Positions 1-6,184 of a stretch of DNA of 13,775 nucleotides are shown one piece after another (the first letter of the stretch is position 1; each line of letters begins with the position of its first letter). The notes beneath the pieces were generated by a model, which saw only the letters and a program-made list of their open reading frames with translations, made no database searches and was not told where the DNA came from. Location: contig DBYF01000101.1 of the NCBI GenBank assembly GCA_002310155.1, positions 24,155 through 37,929 on the forward strand, given 5' to 3'. This stretch comes from Mageeibacillus sp. UBA1193. Its GTDB lineage: Bacteria; Bacillota; Clostridia; Saccharofermentanales; Saccharofermentanaceae. Made by a program: the position numbers and the translations under genes.

Positions 1-7
1 AAAAGAT

Positions 8-1123
8 ATGAAGAGATTACTGACCTTTATCCTCACGGCCGCGCTGGTACTGTCTGCGGCGGCATGTAATTCGAAAGAATCGGGAAGGAAGAAGCATGTC
101 TTCCGGGATATCGCCGAGGACCGCGCGACGGCTACGACGGAAACGGATCCCACGATGACAGAAACGGATGTTACGGTGACGGATACGGTGCCGACAGATA
201 CCGATCCGACGACACCGCCTACCACTCCGCCGTATAATAACGGATTGATCAAGGTGGGAATCGTCAGCCTTGACCCGAATGAGTCCGCGTACAGAACTGC
301 GATGGACAAAGATCTCAAGGAGACGTTCACGAAGGAGAACGGCTATGACGCGATCTTCGCGTACAGCATCCGAAATGACGATCAGCTCTCCTATGCGAGA
401 AACTTTATCAAGGATCACTGTGACTTCCTTCTGATCTGCGCGGCGGATTCCGCAGGGTGGGATAGTGTACTGCAGGAAGCAAAAGCCGCGGGGATCGCCG
501 TGATCCTTTATGACAGGGAGATCGATGCCGATCCGAGCCTTTACTACTCTATCGTAATGTCCGATCTGAAGATCTGTGCGAATAAGGCGGTCGAGCTTCT
601 CGAATCCGAGGGACTTCCCGAGTATAATATCCTTCACCTGCAGGGCATCATGGGATCCATGGCGCAGGAGGCCAGAACGGAAGCACTGGAAACGAAGATC
701 TCGACGAACTCCGACTGGTGTATCGTCGGGCAGAAGTGCTGCGAGTGGGATGAGCAGAGAGCAAGCGATTATGTCTCTGCCATGATCGCCGCGGGAGAGA
801 AGTTCAATGTCATCTACGCGGAGAACGATAACATGGCCAAAGGCGCGGCGGAAGCGCTCGACAACGCGGGTATCTCCCATGGTGTGGGAAAAGACGTCCT
901 CATCGTAAGCTTCGGCGGAGCGTACTGGGCGATGGAGGAGCTCCTCGCCGGAAACTGGAACTATGAGGTTCTGGACAATCCGTTCGTTGCCGCTTACCTC
1001 GACTCGCTCATCAAGGATATGCTGTCGGGATATCAGACGCCGAACAACGTGACGATGGAAGTTTTAGGCTTCGACGCGAAGACGTTCACGTTCGAAGATC
1101 TCGAAAAGTACGGAATGAAATAA
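8..1123 (+). CDS. Sugar-binding lipoprotein of an ABC transporter (periplasmic-binding-protein family, CUT2 type)
   Basis: Extracytoplasmic lipoprotein expected to deliver a sugar to an ABC importer. Residues 1-19 are a lipoprotein signal peptide (KR followed by a hydrophobic stretch), ending in a lipobox-like SAAAC with the lipidated Cys at residue 20. Residues about 38-78 form a Thr/Asp/Pro-rich linker, then a type-I periplasmic-binding domain runs from about residue 80 (LIKVGIVSLD) to the end. Features typical of ribose/galactose/xylose binders are visible: an ICAAD segment, a VILYDREID strand, and YAENDNMAKGAAEAL. 371 aa is longer than the usual 310-340 aa because of the linker. No permease or ATPase gene is in the window; they may lie upstream. 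Only 7 nt precede the ATG, so its ribosome binding site cannot be judged. The specific sugar is not determined; the xylose genes downstream make a pentose possible, but they belong to another transcription unit. Confidence 0.85.
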   Translation: MKRLLTFILTAALVLSAAACNSKESGRKKHVFRDIAEDRATATTETDPTMTETDVTVTDTVPTDTDPTTPPTTPPYNNGLIKVGIVSLDPNESAYRTAMDKDLKETFTKENGYDAIFAYSIRNDDQLSYARNFIKDHCDFLLICAADSAGWDSVLQEAKAAGIAVILYDREIDADPSLYYSIVMSDLKICANKAVELLESEGLPEYNILHLQGIMGSMAQEARTEALETKISTNSDWCIVGQKCCEWDEQRASDYVSAMIAAGEKFNVIYAENDNMAKGAAEALDNAGISHGVGKDVLIVSFGGAYWAMEELLAGNWNYEVLDNPFVAAYLDSLIKDMLSGYQTPNNVTMEVLGFDAKTFTFEDLEKYGMK

Positions 1124-1128
1124 AGATC

Positions 1129-2187
1129 TCAGCGATAGGCACGAAGCGCCGATGCAAAAGCTAATTTATCGTATTCATCCGGAGGGACCGGTTCGCCGAG
1201 GCGGCATGCGCAGGCGGACAGGTCCTTCTGGTTTTTTCTGCCGGATACAGGAAGGTGGATCTCATAGCCGAGCATTTCCCAGCGGAGGTGAGAGAAGATA
1301 TGGCGGCTCTTGCCCATGGGGCGGATGTCCGGTTCATCTTTTACCTCTGCGAGAGACGGGAAGTTCTCCAGTAGCCAGTTCTTTACCTGCTTATTCGTCA
1401 TCGTGCCGGGAAGGTCGATGAGTTCGTATAGACCCGCTAGAAGTCCCGTGGACGGGCGCTTCCTCACGAGGATCTTATCGCCGAGATAGATCTTCAGGAT
1501 CGTGTGCTCCTCGACGGGCGATTCTTTCTTCTGTTTCTTCGCAGGGAAGTCTTCCTGTTTTCCTAAGAGAAAAGCACTGCAGCTGTCACTTAGCGGGCAT
1601 GCTTCACACTTCGGGGACTTCGGGGTGCAGACCGTGGCACCTAAGTCCATCAGGGCTTCGTTAAAGTCACCCGGTGCGTCCTCGGGAATGTCCTTGAGGA
1701 CACGTGAATGGATCTCTTTATATGTGCTGCCCTCGGAGGGGACGAGCGGGAGTGCGTCGAGACGGCAGTAGATGCGGATGCAGTTACCATCGACGGCAGG
1801 TACGGGCTTATCGAAAGCAAGTGACGCGATCGCACCGGACATGTATGGACCGATACCGGGGATCTGAAGAAGAAGGTCCGGTTCGGAAGGTAGCTCCCCT
1901 CCGAAGTTCTCACAGACATACTTCGCGCCTTTTATGAGGTTTCTCGCACGGGAATAGTAGCCGAGGCCCTCCCAGGTCTTAAGGACGAGATCCTCCTGCG
2001 CTCCGGCGAGTGCTTTTGGATCGGGAAATCTTTCAAGGAACCTGGGGTAATAATCGAGCACGGTCGTGACACGGGTCTGCTGGAGCATGGCTTCGGAGAT
2101 CCAGGTCGAATAGGGCGTGCGCGAAGTTCTCCAAGGGAGATCACGACGGTGTGCGTAAAACCAGGAAAGAAGATCTGAAGTTATCAT
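1129..2187 (-). CDS. mutY: A/G-specific adenine glycosylase MutY
   Basis: DNA repair glycosylase that removes adenine mispaired with 8-oxoguanine. The N-terminal HhH-GPD fold carries the catalytic Glu32 in SEAMLQQTRV, the helix-hairpin-helix LLQIPGIGPYMSGAI (residues 106-120) and catalytic Asp133 in AVDGNCIRI. A [4Fe-4S] loop with the exact spacing C-x6-C-x2-C-x5-C is formed by Cys187, 194, 197 and 203. Residues about 225-352 are the NUDIX-like C-terminal domain, including the F298-S299-H300 motif that in the family probes the oxoG strand. The length of 352 aa is normal. The ATG overlaps the stop of the upstream HD-domain gene by 4 nt (ATGA), so translation is probably coupled and the two form an operon. 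The gene ends 5 nt from the convergent lipoprotein gene, with no visible terminator. Confidence 0.96.
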   Translation of the reverse strand: MITSDLLSWFYAHRRDLPWRTSRTPYSTWISEAMLQQTRVTTVLDYYPRFLERFPDPKALAGAQEDLVLKTWEGLGYYSRARNLIKGAKYVCENFGGELPSEPDLLLQIPGIGPYMSGAIASLAFDKPVPAVDGNCIRIYCRLDALPLVPSEGSTYKEIHSRVLKDIPEDAPGDFNEALMDLGATVCTPKSPKCEACPLSDSCSAFLLGKQEDFPAKKQKKESPVEEHTILKIYLGDKILVRKRPSTGLLAGLYELIDLPGTMTNKQVKNWLLENFPSLAEVKDEPDIRPMGKSRHIFSHLRWEMLGYEIHLPVSGRKNQKDLSACACRLGEPVPPDEYDKLAFASALRAYR

Positions 2188-2717
2188 CGCCAGGGAAGCA
2201 GTGCGATCATGAATGCGATCGAATTGGCGAGATGGGTCGCGGGATGAAGGCCGCGGATCTTATGGCCGAGCGCGACGAAGACTTCCTTCGAGGCGTTGTA
2301 CTTGTCGGAAAGGGTGACGAGGACGCTCTCTCTGTATCTCGGCGGGACCGGGGTCAGCGGGAACATATGGCGCTTGATGATGTTCTCCTCGATCTTCGTG
2401 ATCTTAAAGTCGCGGCGGGCATTCTCGACCGCGATGTGCGGGTGGTGGAAACCGTGGAGCTTCTCGAGCTTGACCTTATGCCAGTCATAGAGGAAATAGT
2501 CGTGGAGGAGCGCGCCTCTGACGAGCTGCTTCTGCTTGAAGCGGAAGGGGAGGATCATGGACCAGAACAGAGCAGTCTTGGCCACAGCGACACTGTGGTC
2601 ATAGCAGGTGCACTTGCCGTGCTGCTTATACTCTTTGAGCTGGTTGAGATGGCCGGTCTTCATGACCGGTGCGGAAAGGTGATTAAATAGGATGTCCCGC
2701 TTAATTAGTAATCTCAA
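2184..2717 (-). CDS. HD-domain protein (putative metal-dependent phosphohydrolase)
   Basis: Small cytoplasmic HD-superfamily protein. From the chosen start the metal-site residues are His41 (CYDHSVAVAKTA), His72-Asp73 (ALLHDYFLYDW), a His-rich HGFHHPHIA segment (88-96), His in IIKRHMFPL, and an Asp near the C-terminus (SDKYNASKE). This order is as in HD phosphohydrolases. The substrate is unknown. The start is a TTG at 2717, eight nt after a GGGAG ribosome binding site (177 aa). The open frame extends upstream to another TTG at 2792, but that triplet lies in the -35 box of the best promoter and has no ribosome binding site. An ATG at 2663 also lacks one. The stop overlaps mutY, so the protein may share expression with DNA repair, perhaps acting on nucleotides; that role is only a guess. 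Confidence 0.82.
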   Translation of the reverse strand: MRLLIKRDILFNHLSAPVMKTGHLNQLKEYKQHGKCTCYDHSVAVAKTALFWSMILPFRFKQKQLVRGALLHDYFLYDWHKVKLEKLHGFHHPHIAVENARRDFKITKIEENIIKRHMFPLTPVPPRYRESVLVTLSDKYNASKEVFVALGHKIRGLHPATHLANSIAFMIALLPWR

Positions 2718-2729
2718 AAAACTGTCTCC

Positions 2730-2758
2730 CTGATACTGCGTCAGCGCCTCTGATACTG
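2730..2758 (-). repeat. Direct repeat CAGTATCAG, two copies 20 nt apart
   Basis: On the minus strand the 9-mer CAGTATCAG occurs at 2758-2750 and again at 2738-2730, a period of 20 nt (about two DNA turns). The first copy covers the predicted transcription start. The second abuts the GGGAG ribosome binding site. It may be a regulator site or an RNA-binding site for the hd-mutY operon, or it may be chance. Confidence 0.4.
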
Positions 2759-2763
2759 GTGTT

Positions 2764-2792
2764 ATTTTATAACAATGAATATGGCGATTCAA
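2764..2792 (-). promoter_or_regulatory. Promoter of the HD-domain gene / mutY operon
   Basis: On the minus strand, TTGAAT (-35, at 2787-2792) is followed after exactly 17 nt by TAAAAT (-10, at 2764-2769). Transcription would begin near 2757, giving a leader of about 40 nt before the TTG at 2717. Assigned by eye from sigma-70/sigma-A consensus; it also settles the start codon, because the upstream TTG falls inside the -35 box. Confidence 0.6.
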
Positions 2793-2827
2793 TGCCGTTT
2801 ACGAAAACTTAACACACGAGTTTTTCA

Positions 2828-2856
2828 TTGACAACTGCCCTCTAAAAATATACACT
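2828..2856 (+). promoter_or_regulatory. Promoter of tkt
   Basis: A perfect -35 TTGACA at 2828-2833, a 17-nt spacer, and TACACT (4 of 6 matches to TATAAT) at 2851-2856. The predicted transcription start is near 2863, about 35 nt upstream of the palindrome cluster, so a repressor bound there could block elongation. No better promoter was found closer to the gene. Confidence 0.65.
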
Positions 2857-2896
2857 AAATAGGCAAGTGAGCTCGTGCTCCCATTTTTTTGCCCCA

Positions 2897-2923
2897 GTTT
2901 CGAAATCGATTTCGAAACGTTTC
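2897..2923. promoter_or_regulatory. Palindromic operator cluster (LacI-family-like) in the tkt leader
   Basis: A perfect 22-bp inverted repeat occupies 2897-2918: half-site GTTTCGAAATC is followed immediately by its reverse complement. Its core CGAAATCGATTTCG has the central CG and flanking AAA/TTT typical of LacI-family operators. A second perfect dyad, GAAACGTTTC, overlaps it at 2914-2923 and resembles the core of operators of the RbsR/PurR type. The centres are only 11 bp apart, so two dimers probably could not bind together side by side. The LacI-family gene at 5142 is the natural candidate to bind here, which is an inference. A 22-bp perfect palindrome is very unlikely by chance in a region this short. 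Confidence 0.65.
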
Positions 2924-2971
2924 CCTTCTCCTCGGAAAAAAGTGGGAATCACGGGTCACTTACGTTTGTCA

Positions 2972-2996
2972 ATACGGCGCATTTCCCGGCGCGTAT
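2972..2996 (+). other. Leader hairpin upstream of the tkt ribosome binding site
   Basis: ATACG(G)CGC at 2972-2980 can pair with GCGCGTAT at 2989-2996. This gives eight base pairs with one bulged G and an 8-nt loop (2981-2988). It ends 18 nt before AAGGAG. The loop contains TTCCC, complementary to GGGAA at 2944-2948. It has no following T-run, so it is not a terminator. Any role in mRNA stability or translation is unproven. Confidence 0.35.
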
Positions 2997-3032
2997 ACAT
3001 ATCAATCTCATCAGAAGGAGTGTATGGACGTT

Positions 3033-5027
3033 ATGAGTACACAAATTGAAAACAACGCAATCTCCGCTATCCGTGTTCTGTCCGCGGATATGATTCAGAA
3101 GGCCAATTCCGGTCACCCGGGTCTCCCGCTTGGTGCCGCTGCAATGGCTTACACAGTATGGGGCAAGGAAATGACCTTTGACCCGAAGGATCCTAAGTGG
3201 ATCAACAGAGACCGCTTCGTTCTTTCCGGCGGTCACGGTTCTGCACTCTACTACTCTCTGCTTCACCTCTTTGGTGTAGGCGGCCTGTCTGTTGAGGATC
3301 TTAAGCAGTTCCGTCAGATGGATTCTAAGACACCGGGTCATCCGGAGTACGGCCACACAGCAGGTATCGATGCTACAACAGGTCCTCTGGGCGCAGGTCT
3401 CTCCATGGCAGTTGGTATGGCGATCGCTGAACAGCACCTCGCTGCTACATTCAACAAGCCTGAGTTCCCGGTCATCGACCACTACACATTCGTAGAGTGC
3501 GGCGACGGCTGCCTCATGGAAGGTATCTCCGAAGAAGCTCTGTCTCTTGCCGGCACACTCGGCCTGGACAAGCTCATCGTTCTTTATGACTCCAACAGCA
3601 TCTCCATCGAGGGTTCTACGGACATCGCGTTCACAGAGAACGTACGCGGCCGTATGGAAGCTTGCGGTTTCCAGACACTCCTCGTTGAAGACGGTAACGA
3701 TATCGAAGCGATCGCTAAGGCCATCGAAGCTGCTAAGGCTGAGAAGAGCAAGCCTTCCTTCATCGAGATCCGTTCCATCATCGGTTACGGCTGCGAAGCT
3801 AAGCAGGGTACTGCTTCTGCTCACGGTGAGCCGCTGGGTGATGAGAACATCGCAGCTATGAGAAAGACACTCGGCTGGCCGTGCGAAGAGTCCTTCGTCG
3901 TTCCGCAGGAGATCTACGATCACTATGCTGAGCTCGGCGCTAAGGGCACGGACGCTCACGCTAAGTGGGACGCTATGTTCGCTGAGTACGCTAAGGCAAA
4001 CCCGGATCTCAAGGATCTGTGGGACAAGTACTTCTCTGATGATTACTCCGCACTTCTTAATGACGAAGATCTGTGGACAGTAGATGACAAGCCGCAGGCT
4101 TCCCGTGCTCTCGGCGGTAAGGTCCTCAATAAGCTTTCCGACCGTATTCCGAACCTCATCGGTGGTTCCGCTGACCTCGCTCCGTCCAACAAGTCCTACA
4201 TGAACGGCAAGGGTGATTTCAGCAAGGCTGACAGAGCCGGCAGAAACATGCACTTCGGTGTTCGTGAGCTCGCAATGTCCGGTATCTCCAACGGTATGCT
4301 GCTCCACGGCGGTCTCCGTTCCTACTGCGCGACATTCTTCGTATTCTCCGATTACACAAAGCCGATGGCTCGTCTGTCCGCTCTCATGAACATCCCGCAG
4401 ATCTTCATGTTCACACACGACAGTATCGGTGTTGGTGAAGACGGCCCGACACATGAGCCGGTTGAGCAGCTGACAATGCTCCGCTCCATGCCGAACTTCA
4501 ACGTATGGCGTCCGTGCGATGCAACTGAGACAGTTGCTTCCTGGGTAGCGGCTATCTCTTCTGCGAAGACACCGTCCGCTCTCGTTCTTTCCCGTCAGAA
4601 CCTGATGCCTCTTACAACTTCCTCTAAGGAAGCTCTGAAGGGTGCTTACATCGTAGCTAAGGAATCCAAGGATACACCTGATGTCATCATCATGGCTTCC
4701 GGTTCCGAAGTTGAGCTCGGTATCAAGGCGAAGGACGTTCTCGCAGGTGAGGGCATCGACGCTCGTGTCGTATCCGTTCCGTGCCTCGACGTATTCCTCG
4801 CTCAGGATAAGTCCTACCGTGATTCCATCCTCCTGCCGAACGTTACAGCACGTGTCGCAGTTGAGGCAGGTTCCTCTTACTCCTGGGGTAAGCTCTGCGG
4901 TATCGACGGCGGTTACGTTACAATGGATACCTTTGGTGCCAGCGGTAAGCCGTCCATGCTGATGGAGAAGTTCGGCTTCACAGTAGACAACGTAGTTGCT
5001 ACATGTAAGGCAGTTCTGAATAAATAA
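3033..5027 (+). CDS. tkt: Transketolase
   Basis: Thiamine-diphosphate enzyme (EC 2.2.1.1) moving two-carbon units between ketose and aldose phosphates in the pentose phosphate pathway. The 664 aa match the family size (E. coli TktA 663). Motifs: SGHPG with His28; RFVLSGGHGSALYY with His68; HTAGID..TGPLGAG (108-122); the ThDP/metal motif GDGCLMEG..YDSN (157-188); GSADLAPSNKSY (378-389); RNMHFGVRELAM with catalytic Glu412; and THDSIGVGEDGPTHEP (461-476). The start is the ATG at 3033, 12 nt after AAGGAG. An in-frame ATG at 3024 adds three residues but sits only 3 nt from that site; further upstream the frame has no usable start. Thr is mostly ACA and Ala mostly GCT, unlike the lipoprotein gene, suggesting high expression. 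Its place ahead of xyloside genes suits xylulose 5-phosphate use. Confidence 0.97.
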   Translation: MSTQIENNAISAIRVLSADMIQKANSGHPGLPLGAAAMAYTVWGKEMTFDPKDPKWINRDRFVLSGGHGSALYYSLLHLFGVGGLSVEDLKQFRQMDSKTPGHPEYGHTAGIDATTGPLGAGLSMAVGMAIAEQHLAATFNKPEFPVIDHYTFVECGDGCLMEGISEEALSLAGTLGLDKLIVLYDSNSISIEGSTDIAFTENVRGRMEACGFQTLLVEDGNDIEAIAKAIEAAKAEKSKPSFIEIRSIIGYGCEAKQGTASAHGEPLGDENIAAMRKTLGWPCEESFVVPQEIYDHYAELGAKGTDAHAKWDAMFAEYAKANPDLKDLWDKYFSDDYSALLNDEDLWTVDDKPQASRALGGKVLNKLSDRIPNLIGGSADLAPSNKSYMNGKGDFSKADRAGRNMHFGVRELAMSGISNGMLLHGGLRSYCATFFVFSDYTKPMARLSALMNIPQIFMFTHDSIGVGEDGPTHEPVEQLTMLRSMPNFNVWRPCDATETVASWVAAISSAKTPSALVLSRQNLMPLTTSSKEALKGAYIVAKESKDTPDVIIMASGSEVELGIKAKDVLAGEGIDARVVSVPCLDVFLAQDKSYRDSILLPNVTARVAVEAGSSYSWGKLCGIDGGYVTMDTFGASGKPSMLMEKFGFTVDNVVATCKAVLNK

Positions 5028-5036
5028 GATTGATTG

Positions 5037-5075
5037 TTCCGCCGGGATCCGAAGAAACGGTTCCCGGCGGAATTC
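5037..5075 (+). terminator. Hairpin after tkt, probable (leaky) terminator
   Basis: TTCCGCCGGGA at 5037-5047 pairs perfectly with 5062-5072 (11 bp), with three further C-G pairs inside and loop AAGAAA. It begins 10 nt after the tkt stop. The following T-tract is short and broken (TTCTAT), so it may only partly stop transcription and let some tkt message continue into the regulator and xyloside genes, or it may protect the 3' end of tkt mRNA. Confidence 0.6.
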
Positions 5076-5141
5076 TATCCCGACAAGGGGTACGGGTGCT
5101 TTTCCCGAAGAAAAATAAGATAGAAGGACTAGGGAGATTTC

Positions 5142-5861
5142 ATGGCGACGATCTATGATATTGCGAAGGCTTGCGGCCTTTCTCCGGCAACAGTTTCAAA
5201 GGCACTGTCCAATGCCAGTGATGTAAGCGCGGCCACCCGTGAGCGTGTACGCCGAACGGCACAGGAGCTGGACTATGTTCCGAACGCAGGAGCGCGCGCC
5301 CTCTCACAGAGTCGTACCTGGTCCATCGGTGTACTGTGCCAGGACGCATCCCAGATGGGTCTGTGGCACTACTTTTTTGCGCAGGTCATTGAGAGCTTCA
5401 AGGACTATGTCGAAAAGCACGGTTACGATATCGTGTTCATCTCGAACAAGGTAGGTAACCTCGGTCTTTCATATCTCGGACACTGCCGCTACCGCCGTGT
5501 CGACGGTATCTTCATCGTCAATACGGACCATGCCCAGAAGGACGCGAGAGAACTCATCGAGAGCAATCTTCCGAAGATTGCGGTCGACTACGAAGACGAG
5601 TATATCGGCTGCGTCATGACCGATCCTTCCGAGAGCATGAAGACTATCTTCGAACATCTCTACGGACTCGGCCACAGAGACATCGTGTTCATGCACGGTG
5701 AGCGTGGCAAGTTCATCACGGAGGCACGTATCTCCGCGCTGGAGAAGGCTGTCGCTGATTCGAAGAGCGATGTGCGTCTCCGTCTTTTCCCGTCCCGTTA
5801 TTACTCGATCGAGGGCGGCTATGAATCCATGAAGAATCTTCTTGCCGCAACGGCAGAATGA
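5142..5861 (+). CDS. N-terminal part of the LacI-family regulator, as it reads now
   Basis: If the sequence is correct, this 239-residue product is what is translated. It holds the DNA-binding domain and about two thirds of the sensor domain (up to GGYESMKNLLA), then five residues of wrong or uncertain frame before TGA. It lacks the last beta strands and helices of the sensor, including the second-lobe motif VVGFDGIEI, so dimerisation and inducer binding would probably fail. A truncated protein of this kind could still bind DNA weakly, or be degraded. Confidence 0.6.
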   Translation: MATIYDIAKACGLSPATVSKALSNASDVSAATRERVRRTAQELDYVPNAGARALSQSRTWSIGVLCQDASQMGLWHYFFAQVIESFKDYVEKHGYDIVFISNKVGNLGLSYLGHCRYRRVDGIFIVNTDHAQKDARELIESNLPKIAVDYEDEYIGCVMTDPSESMKTIFEHLYGLGHRDIVFMHGERGKFITEARISALEKAVADSKSDVRLRLFPSRYYSIEGGYESMKNLLAATAE

Positions 5862-5923
5862 CCGTCCGACCGCGGTGATCGCCAGCGATGACTATTCGGC
5901 CATCGGTATGATCGACGCGATCC

Positions 5924-6163
5924 GTGATCGAGGGTCTGTCTGTCCCGGAAGATATTTCGGTCGTCGGCTTTGACGGTATCGAGATCACGCAGCGCACTAA
6001 CCTCCGTCTCACGACGATCCGTCAGGATACGAAGGCGATCGGTGAAGAGGCCGCGAAGAATCTTCTCGCTCAGATATCCGGCGAAAAGGATATTCCGAAA
6101 AAACGATTGACGATCACTCCGCATCTGCTCCTCGGAGACAGCTGCAGAGATCTTGAGAAATAA
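5924..6163 (+). CDS. C-terminal remnant of the LacI-family regulator
   Basis: This frame encodes the end of the sensor domain: GLSVPEDISVVGFDGIEITQ, then LRLTTIRQDTKAIGEEAAKNLL and LTITPHLLLGDSC, all standard for LacI-family C-termini. The GTG at 5924 has no ribosome binding site and is probably not a real start. The segment is best read as the continuation of the gene beginning at 5142 after two one-base shifts. Confidence 0.45.
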   Translation: MIEGLSVPEDISVVGFDGIEITQRTNLRLTTIRQDTKAIGEEAAKNLLAQISGEKDIPKKRLTITPHLLLGDSCRDLEK

Positions 6164-6184
6164 CTGATTATTTGAGGTGACAGC

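Larger units (their letters stand above)
2718..3032. promoter_or_regulatory. Divergent intergenic control region between hd-mutY and tkt
   Basis: This 315-nt stretch has no gene. From left to right it holds the leader and promoter of the leftward hd-mutY operon, an imperfect inverted repeat GAAAACT / AGTTTTTC (2803-2826) between the two -35 boxes, the rightward tkt promoter, a cluster of CG-centred palindromes (2897-2923), a leader hairpin just before the tkt ribosome binding site, and AAGGAG at 3015-3020. The two -35 boxes are back to back about 35 bp apart. The tkt leader, from a start near 2863 to the ATG at 3033, would be about 170 nt, unusually long for a housekeeping gene. Confidence 0.7.
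5142..6163 (+). pseudogene. LacI-family transcriptional regulator, interrupted by two apparent frameshifts
   Basis: Repressor-type regulator with an N-terminal LacI helix-turn-helix (TIYDIAKACGLSPATVSKAL, residues 3-22, then hinge region to about 55) and a sugar-sensing periplasmic-binding-like domain. The reading frame leaves frame twice. Near 5841-5862 it must move by one base, otherwise it stops at TGA 5859-5861. At about 5930-5933 it must move again by one base (GATCGAGGGTCT reads correctly as RDRGL if one G is removed). The middle segment in its own frame reads DRPTAVIASDDYSAIG, exactly what the family has there. Removing two bases gives 340 codons (339 aa), the normal length. Start ATG follows AGGGAG by 5 nt. 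It stands 21 nt before the GH3 gene, so it is probably the local xyloside regulator. It could be a true recent pseudogene or two single-base sequencing errors; near-perfect coding sense in all three frames favours error or very recent decay. Confidence 0.85.

Noticed and set aside
17..880. Antisense open frame of 287 codons opposite the lipoprotein gene
   Set aside because: It is in register with a clear lipoprotein gene, and the product is Arg/Ile/Asp-rich low-complexity sequence typical of shadow translation.
2869..2890. Attenuator-like hairpin GAGC/GCTC followed by seven T in the tkt leader
   Set aside because: The stem is only 4 bp and separated by CCA from the T-run; too weak to act as a terminator.
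2863..3032. Known riboswitch (for example thiamine pyrophosphate) controlling tkt
   Set aside because: The conserved core of a THI-box was not recognised, and the leader lacks an expression platform with a terminator.
2949..4454. Antisense open frame of 501 codons opposite tkt
   Set aside because: It is in codon register with tkt, so it stays open simply because tkt avoids TTA, CTA and TCA. No family resemblance was seen in its translation.
5085..5141. Possible separate promoter for the LacI-family gene
   Set aside because: TAAGAT at 5116-5121 could be a -10, but nothing like a -35 lies 16-18 nt upstream. Read-through from tkt or an unseen promoter remains possible.
5854..5864. Programmed +1 frameshift at GAA TGA C in the LacI-family gene, like that in prfB
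   Set aside because: TGA followed by C resembles prfB, but there is no slippery P-site codon (GAA cannot re-pair on AAT) and no upstream AGGGGG stimulator. A second shift would still be needed 70 nt later.
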